Part shown: in pieces, positions 5,549 to 7,546 of the stretch
Layout: every line of letters starts with the position of its first letter
Numbering within the stretch: the first letter of the stretch is position 1
DNA from: Thermoplasmata archaeon
GTDB lineage: Archaea > Thermoplasmatota > Thermoplasmata > Lutacidiplasmatales > UBA184
Direction: 5' to 3'
NCBI GenBank assembly: GCA_022750355.1
Contig: JAKIVW010000025.1
Location: forward strand, 8,685 to 16,230
DNA: 7,546 nucleotides
Translations under genes and position numbers: made by a program
Notes under the pieces: model-generated
The model's database searches: none
What the model was told of the DNA's origin: nothing
The model's input: the letters and a program-made list of their open reading frames with translations, nothing else

Positions 5549-6817
5549 CTACTCGTCGGCGGCGGTCGCCGAGCGGATCTTGCGCTCGAGTTCAGGGTCG
5601 ACCAATTCCGTTTCGTCTTCGCCCGCCCCGCTCGACCGCCGACGGCCCTTCGTCCGGCGGGTTTCTTGGGAGCGCTGGACCTGGGATGTCAGTTCGTCCA
5701 TCAACCCCGAGATACCGGCCATCAGGTTCCAGCCCGTGTGGGAGGCGTAGAAGATCCCGGTATCGGTGTGAAGGCGGGCTTCGACCGTCAGGTCCGACGT
5801 CCGGTGGGTCGAGTGGGGGCTCAGATGCAGGCTGAGGAGAATGGGCCGCACATGGTGCGCGATCCGTTTGAGCGAACCGGCGACCAGGTGGTCGATGTCG
5901 GCCAGCAGGGCGGGATCGCTGGATCCGCGGAGTCCGGTAACCTCGACATACACGTCCTCTACGCTCCCGCGACCGTGCGTGGGGGGCGTGATCCCGACCA
6001 CCAGGGTCAGGAGGTCGGTCTGGGCCACGATGCGCGTGGGCCGACCGTTCTCCACCACGAAGACGCTCGAGATCTTCTCGCGGGACATGAGACGGGCCGC
6101 CTCGATCGCGTCCGAGCCCGCGGCAACGGTGAACGCCGGGGAGTGCATGATGGAACGGACCTCGACATCCAACGCGGACCCGCGCGTCCGGACGTCCAAC
6201 TTGCCGCCGACCGTCGGGCGCCACAGTACTGAGCCGAGATCCTCGATCCCGACCGCGCCGACGAGCAAGCCCTTCTTGTCGACGACCGGCAGGGCGTGCT
6301 CCTCGAGCAGACGGATCTGGCCGAACAGGTGTCGGACGGTGTCGTTCTCTCGGACAAAGTAGGAGGCGGAGCGACCGATCTTTTCCACCGGTGCGTGGGC
6401 CAGTCCCACGAGTCCCGGCAGCGCGCGCACCAGGTCCGTCCGGCTGATGACGCCGAGGAGCTCGCCTTTGCGACCGACGACCGGGGCGGCTCGCAGGCCG
6501 GTCGCCAGAAGCTCCGCCGCCACTTCCGGTAGGGTGGACCCCGGCGTCACGAGCGGTGGGACGACCAGCAGGTGGCCCACCTTCGTCGCCACCGAACGAC
6601 TCGACCGCCGGGCGATCGTTTCGAAGGTGATCATCCCCAGGAGCCGGCGACCCTGGAGGATCGGGATCTCGTGAATCGCCCGGCTGCGCATGAGACCGAG
6701 GGCGCGGGAGATCGGTGCGTCGTGGGGAAGCGTCACGGGACGGGCGGTCATCAATTCCCCAGCGAGCGGCCATGTAACGGGCATGTTCGTGCCATCCGGG
6801 CCGGAGGCTTTAGCCAC
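5549..6817 (-). CDS. Four-CBS-domain protein fused to HPF/RaiA-like ribosome-binding domain
   Basis: A 422-residue two-part protein. Four CBS motifs lie at about 17-70, 79-134, 144-197 and 218-273. The GxxS/TxTD nucleotide-binding pattern is kept in CBS2 (GVISRTDL, 122-129) and partly in CBS4 (AQTDLL, 265-270) and is degenerate in CBS1 (GMITFETI) and CBS3 (GAVGIEDL), so two sites probably bind adenine nucleotides. Residues about 286-390 resemble bacterial HPF/RaiA: a VEDVYVEVTG strand, a helix at 301-320, THRTSDLTVEARL at 337-349, and GIFYASHTGWNLMAGISGLM at 354-373, ending in a basic helix (380-394). An acidic tail closes the protein. Inferred role: ribosome silencing or hibernation gated by adenylate charge. 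The start is uncertain: GTG at 6817, or ATG at 6784 (residue 12), which lies just before CBS1 and has TAAA on the minus strand about 26 bases upstream, compatible with a leaderless transcript. Confidence 0.85.
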   Translation of the reverse strand: MAKASGPDGTNMPVTWPLAGELMTARPVTLPHDAPISRALGLMRSRAIHEIPILQGRRLLGMITFETIARRSSRSVATKVGHLLVVPPLVTPGSTLPEVAAELLATGLRAAPVVGRKGELLGVISRTDLVRALPGLVGLAHAPVEKIGRSASYFVRENDTVRHLFGQIRLLEEHALPVVDKKGLLVGAVGIEDLGSVLWRPTVGGKLDVRTRGSALDVEVRSIMHSPAFTVAAGSDAIEAARLMSREKISSVFVVENGRPTRIVAQTDLLTLVVGITPPTHGRGSVEDVYVEVTGLRGSSDPALLADIDHLVAGSLKRIAHHVRPILLSLHLSPHSTHRTSDLTVEARLHTDTGIFYASHTGWNLMAGISGLMDELTSQVQRSQETRRTKGRRRSSGAGEDETELVDPELERKIRSATAADE

Positions 6818-6838
6818 TACGGGTCGAGATGCAGGTGT

Positions 6839-7300
6839 TCAGGGGAGCGAGCGCGCCATCTGGTAGCCGTTCTCCCCGTCGGAGTAGTACCCCTTCAGCA
6901 GGTCCACGACCGAGTACTGGTACCGAGCATAGAACCGGATCGCGGTCGCGTTGGAGACCCGGACCTCGAGCGTGGCCCGTCGAAACCCACGGGCTCGGCT
7001 CCGGTCCAGGAACGTCGACATGAGCAGGTTTCCGATCCCGATCTCCCGATGGTGGCGATCGACGGCGAACATGAGGACCCGCGCTTCCCGGTCGACCTGG
7101 GAGACCCCCAGGAGGAAGCCGACCGGAACCTCGTCCGGATCGGAGGCCACCAGAAATCCGTCCGGCCACTCGGCGCTCAACGAAGGGTACAATCCGGGGT
7201 CGTAGTGTTCCAGGAGGGCATCCGCGACGATCGCGGAGATGAAGGGAACGTCGCTGGGGCGGAACCCCCGTAGGGTGACCGGCGGGCGATCCTCCGGCAT
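6839..7300 (-). CDS. GNAT N-acetyltransferase, RimI/Ard1-like
   Basis: A 153-residue acetyl-CoA-dependent acetyltransferase, probably acetylating protein N-termini. Motif A is present: a strand at 74-81, then the acetyl-CoA pyrophosphate loop R85-E-I-G88-I-G90 and its helix. LEVRVSNATAIRFY at 111-124 and YQYSVVDLLKGYYSDGENG at 127-145 are typical of the RimI/archaeal Ard1 group, including the catalytic-region Tyr pair 138-139. I chose ATG 7300, which leaves 10 residues before the first GNAT strand and 28 bases after the upstream stop. A GTG at 7345 would add 15 residues of low-complexity sequence and overlap the previous gene by 17 bases. No good Shine-Dalgarno supports either. Substrate cannot be fixed: RimI/Ard1 relatives are the likeliest, small-molecule GNATs less so. 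Confidence 0.85.
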   Translation of the reverse strand: MPEDRPPVTLRGFRPSDVPFISAIVADALLEHYDPGLYPSLSAEWPDGFLVASDPDEVPVGFLLGVSQVDREARVLMFAVDRHHREIGIGNLLMSTFLDRSRARGFRRATLEVRVSNATAIRFYARYQYSVVDLLKGYYSDGENGYQMARSLP

Positions 7301-7328
7301 CGGCACGGATCGCGGGGAGGGCGCGGTG

Positions 7329-7546
7329 TCAGCGATACATCTCACCCGGCCCTTCCGGTTCGGCGGTACGCATCGCCGTCATCGAGTCGCGGGTCTGGCG
7401 CAAGGTCCGCCGGACCCCTTCTTCGATCTCGCGCGCCTTCTCCCGGAGCGGCTTCGTGTCGAGCGCGAGGAGCGGCACGAGGGGATTGAGGGTCTCGATC
7501 ACCTTGGCGGCCGCGCGGGCGTCGGGGTAATCCTTGTGCGCCTGGG
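7329..7546 (-). CDS. PAC2-family (DUF75) protein, proteasome-assembly-chaperone-like, C-terminal part
   Basis: Only the last 71 residues and the stop (7329-7331) are present; the 5' part is beyond the right edge. The visible tail starts with YPDARAAAKVIETLN (residues 6-20 of the fragment), then a hydrophobic stretch and an acidic/basic helix LREKAREIEEGVRRTLRQ (33-50). This pattern, a Tyr-Pro-Asp-xx-Ala motif followed by a short helix and an E/R-rich amphipathic helix, is what I recall from the C-terminus of archaeal PAC2/PbaB-type proteins. Those aid 20S proteasome assembly or are of unknown function. It precedes the GNAT gene in the same direction. The call rests on a short fragment. Confidence 0.6.
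   Translation of the reverse strand, partial: QAHKDYPDARAAAKVIETLNPLVPLLALDTKPLREKAREIEEGVRRTLRQTRDSMTAMRTAEPEGPGEMYR

Noticed and set aside
5180..6232. 350-codon open frame on the plus strand opposite NAC and the CBS-HPF gene
   Set aside because: Antisense shadow of two recognisable genes, with no motif of its own.
6572..7273. 233-codon open frame on the plus strand opposite the GNAT and CBS-HPF genes
   Set aside because: Antisense to genes with clear motifs; composition typical of a shadow frame.

Overview
The window looks like a piece of a GC-rich archaeal chromosome, most likely from the Thermoplasmatota. The archaeal markers are a nascent-polypeptide-associated complex protein (NAC), a Dph2 diphthamide enzyme, a DUF131-type membrane protein and the tail of a PAC2-family proteasome-assembly-chaperone-like protein. 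Alongside them sit genes of bacterial type that Thermoplasmatota are known to carry: DNA gyrase subunit B, GrpE and a class II HMG-CoA reductase close to the Pseudomonas mevalonii enzyme. The lineage call is an inference from gene content only.

Layout. The left edge (1-464, minus strand) holds the N-terminal 154 codons of gyrB. A 231-bp divergent intergenic region (465-695) follows, rich in dyad symmetry: a perfect TATA-containing palindrome at 510-521, a nested inverted repeat at 554-594 and a weaker one at 601-628. On the plus strand, grpE, HMG-CoA reductase and pdxT (696-3138) form a tight three-gene unit, joined by two 4-base ATGA stop/start overlaps.

From 3135 to the right end every gene is on the minus strand. 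In transcription order these are: a PAC2-family protein (tail only), a RimI-like GNAT acetyltransferase, a protein with four CBS domains and a C-terminal HPF/RaiA-like domain, NAC, a NUDIX hydrolase, Dph2 and the DUF131-like membrane protein. Gaps are about 12-55 bases, so this may be one operon or a few overlapping units. The two blocks converge at 3135-3138, where the last 4 bases of pdxT and the DUF131 gene overlap.

How the genes fit together. The minus-strand block has a translation and protein-fate theme: nascent-chain binding (NAC), probable N-terminal acetylation (GNAT), EF-2 modification (Dph2), possible ribosome hibernation under nucleotide control (CBS-HPF fusion) and proteasome assembly (PAC2). 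The plus-strand block joins an Hsp70 nucleotide-exchange factor to the committed step of isoprenoid lipid synthesis and to the glutaminase of PLP synthase. No dnaK, dnaJ or pdxS lies in the window. The most interesting item is the CBS-HPF fusion 12 bases upstream of NAC. I saw no RNA gene, CRISPR array, insertion sequence or phage gene.
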